NCBI GenBank assembly: GCA_037074765.1
Contig: JBAMDO010000051.1
Span: 1 to 64,000 of the forward strand
Source: Mansonella perstans
Lineage: Eukaryota > Nematoda > Chromadorea > Rhabditida > Onchocercidae
Direction of reading: 5' to 3'
DNA length: 64,000 nucleotides
Shown: in pieces, positions 1-10,907 of the stretch
Layout: every line of letters begins with the position of its first letter
Numbering within the stretch: the stretch's first letter is position 1
Notes under the pieces: model-generated
Seen by the model: only the letters and a program-made list of their open reading frames with translations
Database searches by the model: none
Told to the model about the DNA's origin: nothing
Position numbers and translations under genes: made by a program

Positions 1-39
1 GCAAACTTTTGCGAATCCTTTTTTTAGAATGTCAGGAAT

Positions 40-496
40 ATGGCGAATGAAATAAATACGAAAAAGCGGAAGATTTTTCATGCTCAAATCGAACTTGAGG
101 TGATGAAAAATATTTCGATGAAGCTGAGACAGGAAGGATCAAGATTGATTAGTCAAACAGAAGTACGAACACTGAGATTAAAGTTTTGCAAGCAATGTTT
201 ATTGCATGAAAGAAATACATCACTTTGCATTTGTTACAGAATTGAACTTTTCTTTTAAAGAAGCTAAAATTCAAAAAAATTAATAATAAGTGGTTCTACT
301 TCAGATATATATTTATTTACAGGAGGAAATCAATCGTGTCAACAAAGAAATGGAAGTTTTGCAACGTTCTGATCAAGGAAATGGGTTATCGGTAGAAGAA
401 GCAGCTGCACAGGTGACAATGTGGAAATCGTTGGTGAAAATTTTTCGACTGAAATTACAAATAGCAGAATGCCGAAACAAAAATGGAACATTTTAG
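40..496 (+). CDS. Small coiled-coil-like protein, two exons, unidentified
   Basis: Exon 40-162 (ATG at 40) joins exon 323-496 in phase 0 through a donor GAA|GTACGA and an acceptor TTTACAG|GAG. The stop is TAG at 494-496, giving about 98 residues. The product is rich in Lys, Glu, Gln and Arg with heptad-like spacing, and ends with the motif MWKSLVKIFRLKLQIAEC. I do not recognise the family. A pyrimidine-rich acceptor (TTTTTTTAG) at 21-27 lies just upstream, and the frame stays open from there. The piece could therefore be the 3' end of a longer gene that begins left of the window, or a trans-spliced short gene. The ORF and the junction phase are seen; a structural or complex-subunit role is only a guess from composition. 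Confidence 0.5.
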
Positions 497-2093
497 GACC
501 AAAAATGCGATTTTTATTAGTAATTAATTGAGGATACACCAAGTTATTAAATCTGTCAAGTTATTAAATGATAAAATATCTGTACTCTATTCAGTTTGTC
601 CATAAATGCATTCAATTCTTTCTCAGTCAAAACGTTTGGCTTTTTTTTTTTATTGCTAAGAGCTGAGGATGTCACTCTTTCCAATTGTTTCTTTTCTAAG
701 CAGTGGATATTTTTCCACTTAGTTGTAATTTAATTCATTTCCCGGATTCCTTTCTTACTTCCTACTGCATGGTACTTGGCATTAAGATGATTGTATGAAA
801 AGAATCCAGCAAATTTATCGCATCAAACCAGGTTTAGTTTCGACTCGACTTTTTTTTTATACTTTTTCCGCCAGTTGCAACTATAGAAAACTTTTTCCTC
901 TCATCTTAGTCGAAAAGTAGATGCTAACAACATAATATTTCCAAATATATACTTTATTATAAGGTTCGAAGTTAGGCATTTTTATCAAGTTTATCCAAAA
1001 TGAACTTCATCTTAAATACTGTTCATTTTATAATTTTGAAGCCCTTAGGGAATCGAAGAAAAAGGCTTCCGAAAATAGAAAAATAGGTATGGAGCAGCTC
1101 ATATCCCGATTACTGAATTAATACATAAAGTATTCAAATTTCTATTTCCATTTGTCTAAAATTGCATAAAATCAGGGAATATTTAAAAATGGATCAGCAA
1201 GGTTGATTAGAAGAAGATTTAAATGCCGACTTCTATCCATCAGTCAAAAGCAGCAGCTAAAGAAGGAAAGAAAAATCCAAACGATAAGTAGTAAACGATG
1301 TTGACACCAGAAATTAATCACATTATTGGCCTTGGTCAGCTATCAATCAATGTGGCTACATTGACTTTCATAGCTCGAACAGTGATGAAATGTCTCCTTC
1401 TTGACAACTGCAGTTTGGTTGATATTATCAAATTTTAGAATAAATTATGCTAACCTGCAATGATTACGACCATTAAGAATGGGTTATACAAACATATGCT
1501 TTTATTCCTCACCATTTCATATTACGATTTTTAAAACGGTTGACAACTGAAACAATTGAAGTTATTATTTCAGTTATGAAGTTCACTTAAAATTCAAAAA
1601 ACATAAAAATAATACATAATGCTCAGATTGGAAATTTGATGTCGCATTCTAAGTTACAGGAAAAGGCATAAAATATAAAAATTTCACTGTCGCTCAAAAT
1701 ACAATATATTCCTAAAAAGTAGCAGTCAGTGATGAGGGAAAATTTTAATGATAAAAAGTCTGAGCAATCGTAGCAAACAGATCACAAATCGGTGATCGTC
1801 ACAAACAGATTGATTTACACGAGGCCCTGCAAAGAATATCACCGATAGCGGTAATATCGAAAAATGCATCTCTAAATACACTACCATATTACAAATGATA
1901 TATTTCCGCAGTTATCGCTTTACTATTCACAAAACATTTGCAATTTCGCATATGAGCGATAACAAAAGCACATTTAGATTTTTGCATCCCAAATTTAAGA
2001 ATGAGGAAGTTATGAATAAACGTAGAAGGAATGATATATCCACATGAAAGCAAAGTTTTTTTTTTTTTTTAGGCAAGTAATCAAATTTCTACT
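497..2093. other. Non-coding spacer, no gene seen
   Basis: About 1.6 kb of AT-rich sequence with short T and A runs (for example 2057-2070). No open frame of useful length, no splice-site pairs joining open frames, and no RNA gene were found. It lies between the 3' ends of a plus-strand and a minus-strand gene, so it should hold two 3' UTRs. Confidence 0.6.
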
Positions 2094-4726
2094 TTATAAT
2101 GAGTTCCCATAGACGCGAATGCAATTCTGCAGCATGCAGCGATCGAAATTTTTCTTGGAGTCAGACGATGGTGCTTGGAGTTCGAATTGATCCGCTTCTT
2201 CATCCTGAAAATAATAAATTTATGTTGTGACAAAAAGAACCGGAGCGCGTAGCATTACTGAGACAACCTTCTATTAATTATCCCCATTATGAAATGATTA
2301 TATAATATATTGTTTATACATAATAAATTTAAATAAATACTTATGATTACGGATTCATTTTAAAAAAGAGTTAACAAAATACCTCAAACTCGGCATTGAC
2401 GAAATCACCTTGAGCATATGGAAGTGGGAAAAAGGATTCATGGGAAATTTTGACAGCTTTAATTGCATCTTCATGACTACATCGAGTGGAAAGTGATAAG
2501 TAACGCGCCACGATTAAGCCCGAGATAGTTAACCCATCCGTGTCGCAAGCGACGCAAACACGTGATTCTGCAATCATATGGCGGTACCGCAGTAGATTCA
2601 TGATATCTATGAGCTTCCTATGACTATTTAAGAAAACATTCAGTAACATACAACTTGTTCGCACATTTTCTCCTCATTACAAAGAGAATTTTTAGTAGTC
2701 AAAAACACAAAAATTTCAAACAAAACATGCTACTCAACTAAATATATGTCCACGTTAACCTATCTTTTCCTTTTTTAATGATAAATAGCACTGCCATATT
2801 TCACGTCTCATAATATGACCATCTCTCTTATAAATAAGACCTAAAATTACCCTTGCAACGCCATTTATGTATTCGGGCAAAAACATCCATCGAAACTGAA
2901 AGAACTGAAGGATTCTGAATGACGATCATTGTCTCTTCATCGAACAATGGAAGTAGGTTCTTCAAATCAAATCCAAAATCCAAAAATTCCGAATAAACCA
3001 CCAAACAGTCAATCTAAAAAGCAAAAATTCACGTAACTTCACGAGTGTGTTAAATTTTAAAAAATTACAGCTTCAAGAATTACAAACAGTATTTCATCTG
3101 TTTGATTTGCTCCAACTAGAGCAATTTCTGATTTCGGGTCATCAATTAAATAGATTTGTGCAGAAATTAAATTTTAATAAGTAATTTCATCTCTTGCTGT
3201 CAAAAGTCTTCTCAAAGATTTAGAAGGCAAAAATCCCACAGGTAGATAGCAAATCTACCATTCTCAAACATCATCTTGGTCGCAGTAATTAACAATGATT
3301 GAAGTATTTCAAACAAACATCTTTTTCTTTTAGCAAATGAAAGTCAGCATGAGTGAGCGAGCGCAATGATCCAATATAAAGATCTTGAAGTACGATCTTA
3401 ATATCAACTTTCACTGGTGGTATTGCCGCAAAGGTGGCATATGCTTTTTCTTTCCATTCTTCCAAATCGACGCATTTTGTTTCAGCAACAACTTCACGGA
3501 TTTTTTTTGTTGGTGTTGGCTGCAAAATATGCATGCATTTTTCGTTGAAAAAATAATCCATAGTTCAATTACTTCATCCAGAGGAAAAAAAAATCCTTGC
3601 ATGCCTATTCTCTAACGATCTCTATCAAAGTTTGACCTAGAGCCAAAGCATTCAAAACGCTAAACCTTAGTTAAAACTGCACGAAAGAGCCATAATGAAA
3701 AAGCAGAATTCATAAAGCAAAATTATTTAAGTCCAACATATGTCAGCTTTAAATTTCAGAATCAATAATTCACTCTATTAAATTAACAAAATAATATCTA
3801 GTGAGGCCACATCTGCGAATCTATTGGTTCACTCTAGGTACTAGCTTGGCCTTATTAAAGGCTACCTATTGCCAACTTGGGGCTCAGATATTTCACGAAT
3901 TTGTTTGCAAAAATGGAAATAAATATTTACTGTTCCGTCAGGCAATTTGTACATAATGTAACAGAAGATTCGATCAGCTTTAGCTACCGATTCATCCATA
4001 AATTTTAAAGCAAAATGCTTACGTCCCGCTCGCTCTTTTTCAAGATTGCTTGACTGAAATGTGAAACAAAAGATAAAATTTCACTTCTTGAAGAGAAGAA
4101 TTTGAATTTAAAAACTATCATTTCTTTTTTCCTCACACTTTAGGAAAAAACATTCTATTGTGAAATTACATCAAGTTGTTGTTTGTAGAGATTGTATGCA
4201 ACGCCTATCAATTGAACAGGACTTGAGGTTCCAACTGCTCCAACACCAACTTCAACACATCGATCAATCAAGCCATCATCGATTCGCTCACTTTCATTTG
4301 CCAGTGATTGACGTACCTCACGCTTTATAATACTTAAACGACATTTCTGGAACGATGTAAAAATGTAACTCATTGTTACTGACTTCTCAATCATTTCTTA
4401 ATTGTATCATTTGTCAACATGAATAAACGATTCATCCTTGCCCTCTTCTCATTGTACTTTAGTCCAAATGATAAGATTCAAATCAGATTTATCACTAAAA
4501 AAGTAACAACGCTAGTATTACATATTCATTTTGCTTTTTATTTGCGACGCATTTGAAAAACCTTATCAATATATTATTTCATATATGTACAAAACACTGG
4601 ACTCTTTGTTATTTTTAAAAATCCCAACTTTAAACTAATATTTGAAAGAATAACCAGAGATGGTGGAAAAACAAAGTGATTAAGCTGTCGCATGTCAAAA
4701 ATAAATCGTAAAGGAGTCGATGACAC
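2094..4726 (-). CDS. Unrecognised multi-exon gene with a dual-specificity-phosphatase-like C-terminal region lacking the catalytic motif
   Basis: Minus-strand exons that join in phase: 4726-4655, 4346-4170, 4053-3931, 3519 to about 3330, an exon ending at 3069 (start uncertain, perhaps after CTCTAG near 3113), 3013-2841, 2623-2383 and 2204-2094 (stop TAA). The first exon and Met are not settled: the 4726 acceptor CTTTTTACAG|GTG is strong, but an in-frame ATG also lies just upstream. The 2841 donor (GTCTTA) is weak. The segment at about 2540-2440 reads VCVACDTDGL, then TISGLIVARYLS, then HEDAIKAV. This copies the layout of a DUSP signature (V-V-HCx5R-S...VAYL...EAI..V), but the HCx5R loop is not intact: it has CDTDGLT with no Arg. 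An earlier DLYIGSL also resembles the start of DUSP domains. The N-terminal two thirds match nothing I know. Inference: a pseudophosphatase-like or unrelated nematode protein. Confidence 0.6.
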
Positions 4727-6449
4727 CTGTAAAAAGATGCAGTTAAATAAACTTAACATATGAATTTCCCTCTTTGTAATTTTCTCCTTTGTATTTAATC
4801 TAAAATCACAAAACAAAATACCTCTACCTTTCAAAAATAAAAAAATCTAATAGTCAACTTTAAAAGACATTTAAAATTTTAATCTCAAATTTCAGAAATC
4901 ATCAATTATGATTCATTTCTTTTCAATATTAACTTTGACCTAATCAGATTTCAATTTTCGAAAGAGATTATCCTTTGTTTGTGGAACTTTTTCCCGAGAA
5001 TGTAAGATTGTTCGTTCTCTCCTCTATCTCCTTATTTATAGATTAAACGAAAAGAAGTGGCGATGAGCCTACTTACATTTAGGTTTATAAAATATCTACA
5101 TGAGTGTAGAGTGAGTAAATTTTACGATTGAAATCTGATTAAGTTAGATACATTTAAATTATAACCTAGTGACTGAGAAAAATAATTGACACGTTTAGTA
5201 TGTTTACAGGTAATCAAAGGATTACTCCACACCAATGTGCTCAGTAGATAATCGTAGGGCAAATGCTATGCACAAGATAGAAAATATGTTAATGCTTGAA
5301 CGATGTTGTTGTGCTTCCTATCTTGAAGTCATGGATCATTACTTCGAGAATTCCCAGTTCGTCCCGCGCATACATCCATATGAAGCCCAATTTACCTTCC
5401 ATATATTTATCAGAGTTAAGATACATCTACTCCATTTAGCTTCGAATTTCGGTCTTCAATAAATATACAGCAGTACACAGAGCAGATTATCCAAACTTCA
5501 AACCAGTAGGTGAATTTCAAGTAACTCTTTCAAGAGAGAAATGTCGAATCACGAAGATTTCAGCTGCTACTATATGGTACCAGGAAACTTTCGTATGGTT
5601 CAATCTCTCGACGCATTTCTTTCGCAGCATTTCAAAAAAATTTCATGCTCTTCATTTCCTACATGCTTCACTCGGAACTTTTGATCTCTTTTATGCTTTT
5701 ATTTCTATTAGAAAAATGCGATAATAAACATCCTTTTTCAATCCAACATCTGGCAAAGGTAGTTAATAGTGACTACAAAGTAAACTAGCGTAGGAATTGT
5801 TTTACTTCATCTAAAAATGCAGCAAATACCAAGCAACAGAAAAACAGCAACATAAATTAACGATAAATTTAATGTAGTAAAAAAAGCAATATGTATAATC
5901 AAAGACAGACTTTATTCACTAAAACAACTGAGATTCCCGATCTATGGCCATAAAAACGGCCGAAATACAGCTCAAACGGTTCCAATAGCAACTCATACAT
6001 AATTTAATGGCCAATTTTAAAAATCTATCCCAAAAAACGACCAGTAGAGGATATAAAGATTGCAACAGCCAAATGAAACAAAAAGCAAAATATAAAGCCC
6101 ATGCCCAAAGAATTTTTTGAAGATTTACAAGCTAGACAAAATTTATCAGTATTCAGTCACATTTCGATCGTCTCAACAGCCTTAATGGGAGTTCAAATAT
6201 CTTCCTAATGTTTTATAAAATGCTGCAATTTATCTCAATGCTACAAAGCTCATTCTTAAATTTTTAGAAACCTTGGCATAACATCGACTGTGCACGTCTT
6301 TTCTCTTCCAAGTCAAACTTATTTTACATTTAAATGCTAAAATAATTGAGTTAAAAAGTGTTTAAACATTATTTATTCATGTATACGTCATTCGTGCATG
6401 AAACATCGATCATCCATAAAATTTGAGATCAACTATCCAGTTTACATTG
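4727..6449. other. Spacer, including the possible 5' end of the 2.1-4.7 kb gene
   Basis: No convincing exon. A plus-strand 75-codon open frame at 5235-5462 has a cluster of Cys (RCCCAS) but no partner exons or clear splice sites, so I leave it uncalled. The first exon of the minus-strand gene ending at 4726 should lie here. The sequence is otherwise AT-rich with short A runs. Confidence 0.5.
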
Positions 6450-9400
6450 TTATGATATCCCAGCATCATCATCGAAAATCTGAGCAACTTCGTCTAATTC
6501 GAGCAGTTGTTCATCCATGAATTTCCTGATTCGTCGCATACAAACCAGTGACTTTTGCATTGGAAATGACGATAATTCCTCCGCGAGTCCATTAACTGAA
6601 AAGCCAGAATGCTCAAAATTTAAAATGTAAAAGATGAAGCACGTTTGGAATCTCTAAAATCCAAATCCTGTTTTGAATCTGCACTGGGAAAATGACAAAG
6701 TCTCTTTATAAAATGGCTTACCAAAAGAATTTATGCGCTTCTGAAAAGCTGCATTTCTTCCAGTACTAAAAGCTCGAGGACGACCACCGCTAGCAAGACA
6801 GTTCGTATTTTGCTGGTGCTTCTGTAACAGCATTACACAGTGATCTACAACTATTCATAAATACAAACATTTGAAATTATGATTTTCAAGAATATACCGG
6901 GGATATTCCTTCGAAAGGTGGGTTTTGCGAGCCAGCAAATGCCTGCGCATTCCTGCCAGCAATATCATTGCTACCATTCACTTTTACATCATTTACTAAA
7001 AAATGCTTTTCATATGCCTGATTCCGAATATTTCTAGTTTAAGATCCAAATAATGAAACAAAATCTTTAATTATGAATATAAAGGATTGTCAATGAAAAC
7101 TAACGAAACCACCATGAAATTGCACCACTACACCTAACTATGCATATACAAAGAACTTCAAAAACAAATGAGATCACAATGCTCATGAAGATATTGGATT
7201 CTTAAACCAAATGTTGCAAAGAGAAATGGACAAATATCTTTGCAAGTGCCTGTTTTTTGTATTTTGACAATTAATGTGATTTTATGATTTATGAAACTGC
7301 AAAATCTGTACAGTTGAGCTAGCTCACTTACCTACCCTAATAAATCTATAAAAGCATTAAAACAAAAACTTTTGGAGATAAATCTCTCTGATCATCAAAT
7401 ATATAACTGTTGTAAAAGAGTAAAATCGACAAACAGACATACCAACTGCTGAGGAAACACTGCTTTCTTTCCTGTACCTCTGCTCATCATTTTCAATGCC
7501 TGAAACTATATCAGAAAAAATGAATTAAATATTTTGTTATTGCATACTTCTTTAAAAATATTTTCCTAAGATCAAAAATTGCACATACCATCATATTCTT
7601 CGCCAGCCCCGGCCATACTACCGTCTTGCTCTTCATCAACATAAGCATAAATGGCATTCGAATGAGGCTGTTCTTCAGAACCACAGGTGTTTGCAGTAGC
7701 CATCATCCGTAGTTCACACAGCTGTTTCTTTCTCTGCATGATAGAATTTTTCTGGGGAAAATTTTCAAAACAATTAGTAAATATAAACTAGCAAACTATA
7801 AAATCATTGCTTCATTCACTATTTCATAGACTATTCTATTACTAAATGCAAAAATAACAAAGCAAACTTTCTGAATTTCTTCCCATTCTTTTTGAGTGAT
7901 TACAGATTCGGAGATATGTCTTGATCTCAGATGCCTCATCAGATTTCCAGAGCATGCATATGCAACATGTGTGCCGCACATTCTACAATCAGCGCTTTTT
8001 CGATTACGAGTGAAATAACGCCAACATGGATGTTCCGTTCCATGTCCACCTCGTCTTTCAGAGCCCTCTTTGGATGATAACGGCTCATCAGCTGGTCGAT
8101 TAAGTGATGATTTCAGCTGTAATTTCATCTGCCACGACTGCTCAAGCTCGGTAGCGATCTGAAAACAGGATTTGATATATGTTTTATTAGAAGATGGCAA
8201 CTTAACAAACTTTACACAATATCTTTAGCTTAAGCGAACTTATATTCAGGTTTGCAGAAAGCTTAGAAACTTCAGCCTACAAATTATGAGTGGATTATTC
8301 TCAGTACTTTGGTAGTAATGTTGGATTTATTCCAAAATTTCTTAAAGTTGAATACCACACTCAGTGGATAGAAGAAAATGAGGAAACTGAAATAAAGAAA
8401 GGAGATAGGAACTAATCAACTCATCAAGAAAAGACAAAAATATGTCTAGGTTAAATTTAAATCTCATACTGACTGCAACAGCCTATAAAGTCTAAATCTA
8501 TACTTTAACGCCCAAACGCATAATTATTTATTTCTCTTCTTTAACTGCCTTCCGATACCACTCTCATAAGGCCTTGTATGTTAGGTATATCTGATTTATA
8601 AGTACTCCAAAGACTTTTTATTATAAACTGATAAAAGCACTGCAGAAATCAGACCTATTCTCATCATTCTTTTACTTGCAGAAGCTAAAAAATACAAAAA
8701 TATACAATGCACTATGGAAATTCCAAATTAATAAAGAAAGAATGACCGCACAAAAAAACCGTAGAAAATGACAACATTACGTTATAAATTTGATTTCAAT
8801 TTTAGATACATCACCCATCAGCTTTTTTTACTATTTTTATCTGTTTCACCATTTCCGGCATAAGAATTGATAAATTTCTGCTGTGTTAAGGTACAGAATA
8901 CAAAAATCTATAATAATTAGTGAAACAGTTCATCAAGACTAACTAACTAACTGACCACTAGCTGAGCAACTTTTTCCAAATTCATTAACATTCATATTTT
9001 TTGTATATGAAAATCGCTACGTGATAAAAAAATATACCTGAGGATGACAATTTATAAAATGATCCATAGCCTTTTGAATGTCGATGGGTTTGATCAATTG
9101 TGTACAGACACGACAGACCATAGAATCAAGATCGTCCGATTTATGCATATAATCCCAGCATGGATGCTCAAGATCACGAGTAGCACCTGGAATTAAGTGA
9201 AATAACAGTCATTCAATATTATGCAAAAGGTCCTAAAGGAAAGATACTACACAATTTCACTGTATAATTTGCATAGTACAAAATAATTGAATCAAAAGCA
9301 CAACCGAAACAACCGTAAAAAATAAACATAACTAAATTAAGAAGGAATTAAACTCATATTAATACAGTTTCGAGAAATGAATTTCTTTACATTTAATTAT

Positions 9401-9777
9401 CTCGAAATGCTTTGTTTATGCAATGATATCATTAAAATCTTAATTAAATAGCAAATTAAATGATGCTAATTGGCTAGTTAAAATGATAAGCTCTTGTTGT
9501 GGCACTAAAAAATCATTCATAAAAATACAATTTACCAGTTAATTTGGTTGTAGTGTACGTGACTAAAGATAGATCATAAGACAAACTAACCATCTTCAGA
9601 ATTATCACTTTGACTGGTAAATTGTTGCGATATTATAGCTGATATATCTGCTAAAGCACTAGCAGTTGCCGTTGCTTCAACTAAGGCAAATGGTTTTTCG
9701 GGATCTTGCTTAATAACAAATGCAGAAGAATCAATATTCTGTTGTTCAGAAGCAAAATTATTCGGATCGAGATCCAT
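6450..9777 (-). CDS. Double BED zinc-finger protein, paralogue 1 (396 aa)
   Basis: Eight exons with phases that all close: 9777-9591 (ATG), 9186-9038, 8158-7868, 7751-7589, 7499-7443, 6995-6898, 6821-6722 and 6595-6450 (TAA). The first BED finger is encoded by exon 2 (HPCWDYM...CRVC...DHFINCH) and the second by exon 3 (HPCWRYF...CRMC...MRHLRSRH). Both have the aromatic residues and the Cx2C...Hx4H pattern of BED domains. Exon 3 begins with IATELEQSWQMKLQLK and exon 4 with KNSIMQRKKQLCELR, both shared with the neighbouring paralogue. The tail carries VNGLAEELSSFPMQKSL and a short acidic end. No hAT transposase catalytic or dimerisation region follows, so this is a host DNA- or chromatin-binding factor rather than a transposase (inference from domain content). 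Family knowledge: BED fingers bind DNA or act in insulator and chromatin proteins. The natural comparisons are C. elegans BED proteins such as dpy-20 and bed-3, but I cannot assign orthology. Confidence 0.88.
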
Positions 9778-10907
9778 CAAAATAGTCTTCTAATATTGCA
9801 CAATAAAGCAGAAATTATCGATCTCTATGCAGTCAACACCCTGATCGATCTAATCATCAATATTTCGCGGGAAGATTATCGGTGTGTGCCCTGCTAAAAT
9901 GCAACATGCAATACAACAACCCCAAACTGGAATTAAGTTAAAATAACTTATAACTCACGTACCAATTATAACTAGCACCAATAATTGCGGCCCAGATTTG
10001 GCAGTTATTGTTTGAAGGATTGCTGAATTGCGGCCCTCAATCCAATAAAATATATTTAAATTAATTCATTTATCCGGAATATTTGAGAAAATGAAAAATA
10101 TTTGAAAGTATTCACTAACTTCAACTTCACTATATCTCTTATTATTCACTCAAAGATACTCATCATTATTTGCGCATTATTAATTTGCAGTTTGCATAGC
10201 AGGTTTAAAGTTAATTATTGAACAATTTGGTATTAGAAAAGTGATTTCATTTCAGTCCCAATTTTTAGCTCATTTCGAGCAATACAATAAAAATCGGAAT
10301 CTTAAATTATACAGAAAAATGAATTCAACGAAGTAAAACTAAAAAATTAAAAATTCAAACAAAATGATTTGAATGTCACAAATTTTAAACAAAAAATTAG
10401 TTATTGAAAGTTGAGAATACAATAAATACGAATATAAAATACGCTTGAGGTATGGTATGCGTAACATGCCGTATTTACAACATCTCATCGCTAATCAACT
10501 TGACCCAACAATATCGCTACCACGATATTCGACTACAATGGTTTCTTTAAGAATTGTTCGATGTGATTCAGTAAAAACCACTTAAAAGACAATAAAATCT
10601 GGCACAACGCAAATATTCAACAAATGCCATCACAAAAAATAGAAAATTTCCACAAACAATAAATACGCAATCAAGAAGTCCGATTGAATTCACAAAAAAT
10701 TACAAGGATTGATATCACATTACAAATAAAACTATCGCCCGATTCATCTCCGAAAGCGCATTTATAAATTTATGTTCCTAAAGTTAGCTCCTTATTAAGA
10801 TACACATGATTATAAAAATCTAGGTTACTTCGAATGGATTCAGGAATCAGTTAAGCAAGCATTTAACATATACATTACAGCTACATCACATATGATTTCG
10901 TTAATTA
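9778..10907. other. Spacer between the two BED genes (promoter of paralogue 1, 3' UTR of paralogue 2)
   Basis: About 1.1 kb, AT-rich, with no exon-like open frames. The minus-strand promoter of the downstream BED gene must lie within 9.8-10.9 kb together with the 3' end of the upstream one. I see no obvious core promoter motif. Confidence 0.6.

Noticed and set aside
5235..5462. 75-codon plus-strand frame with a CCC cluster
   Set aside because: No partner exons, weak composition signal, and it lies where the minus-strand gene's 5' end is expected.
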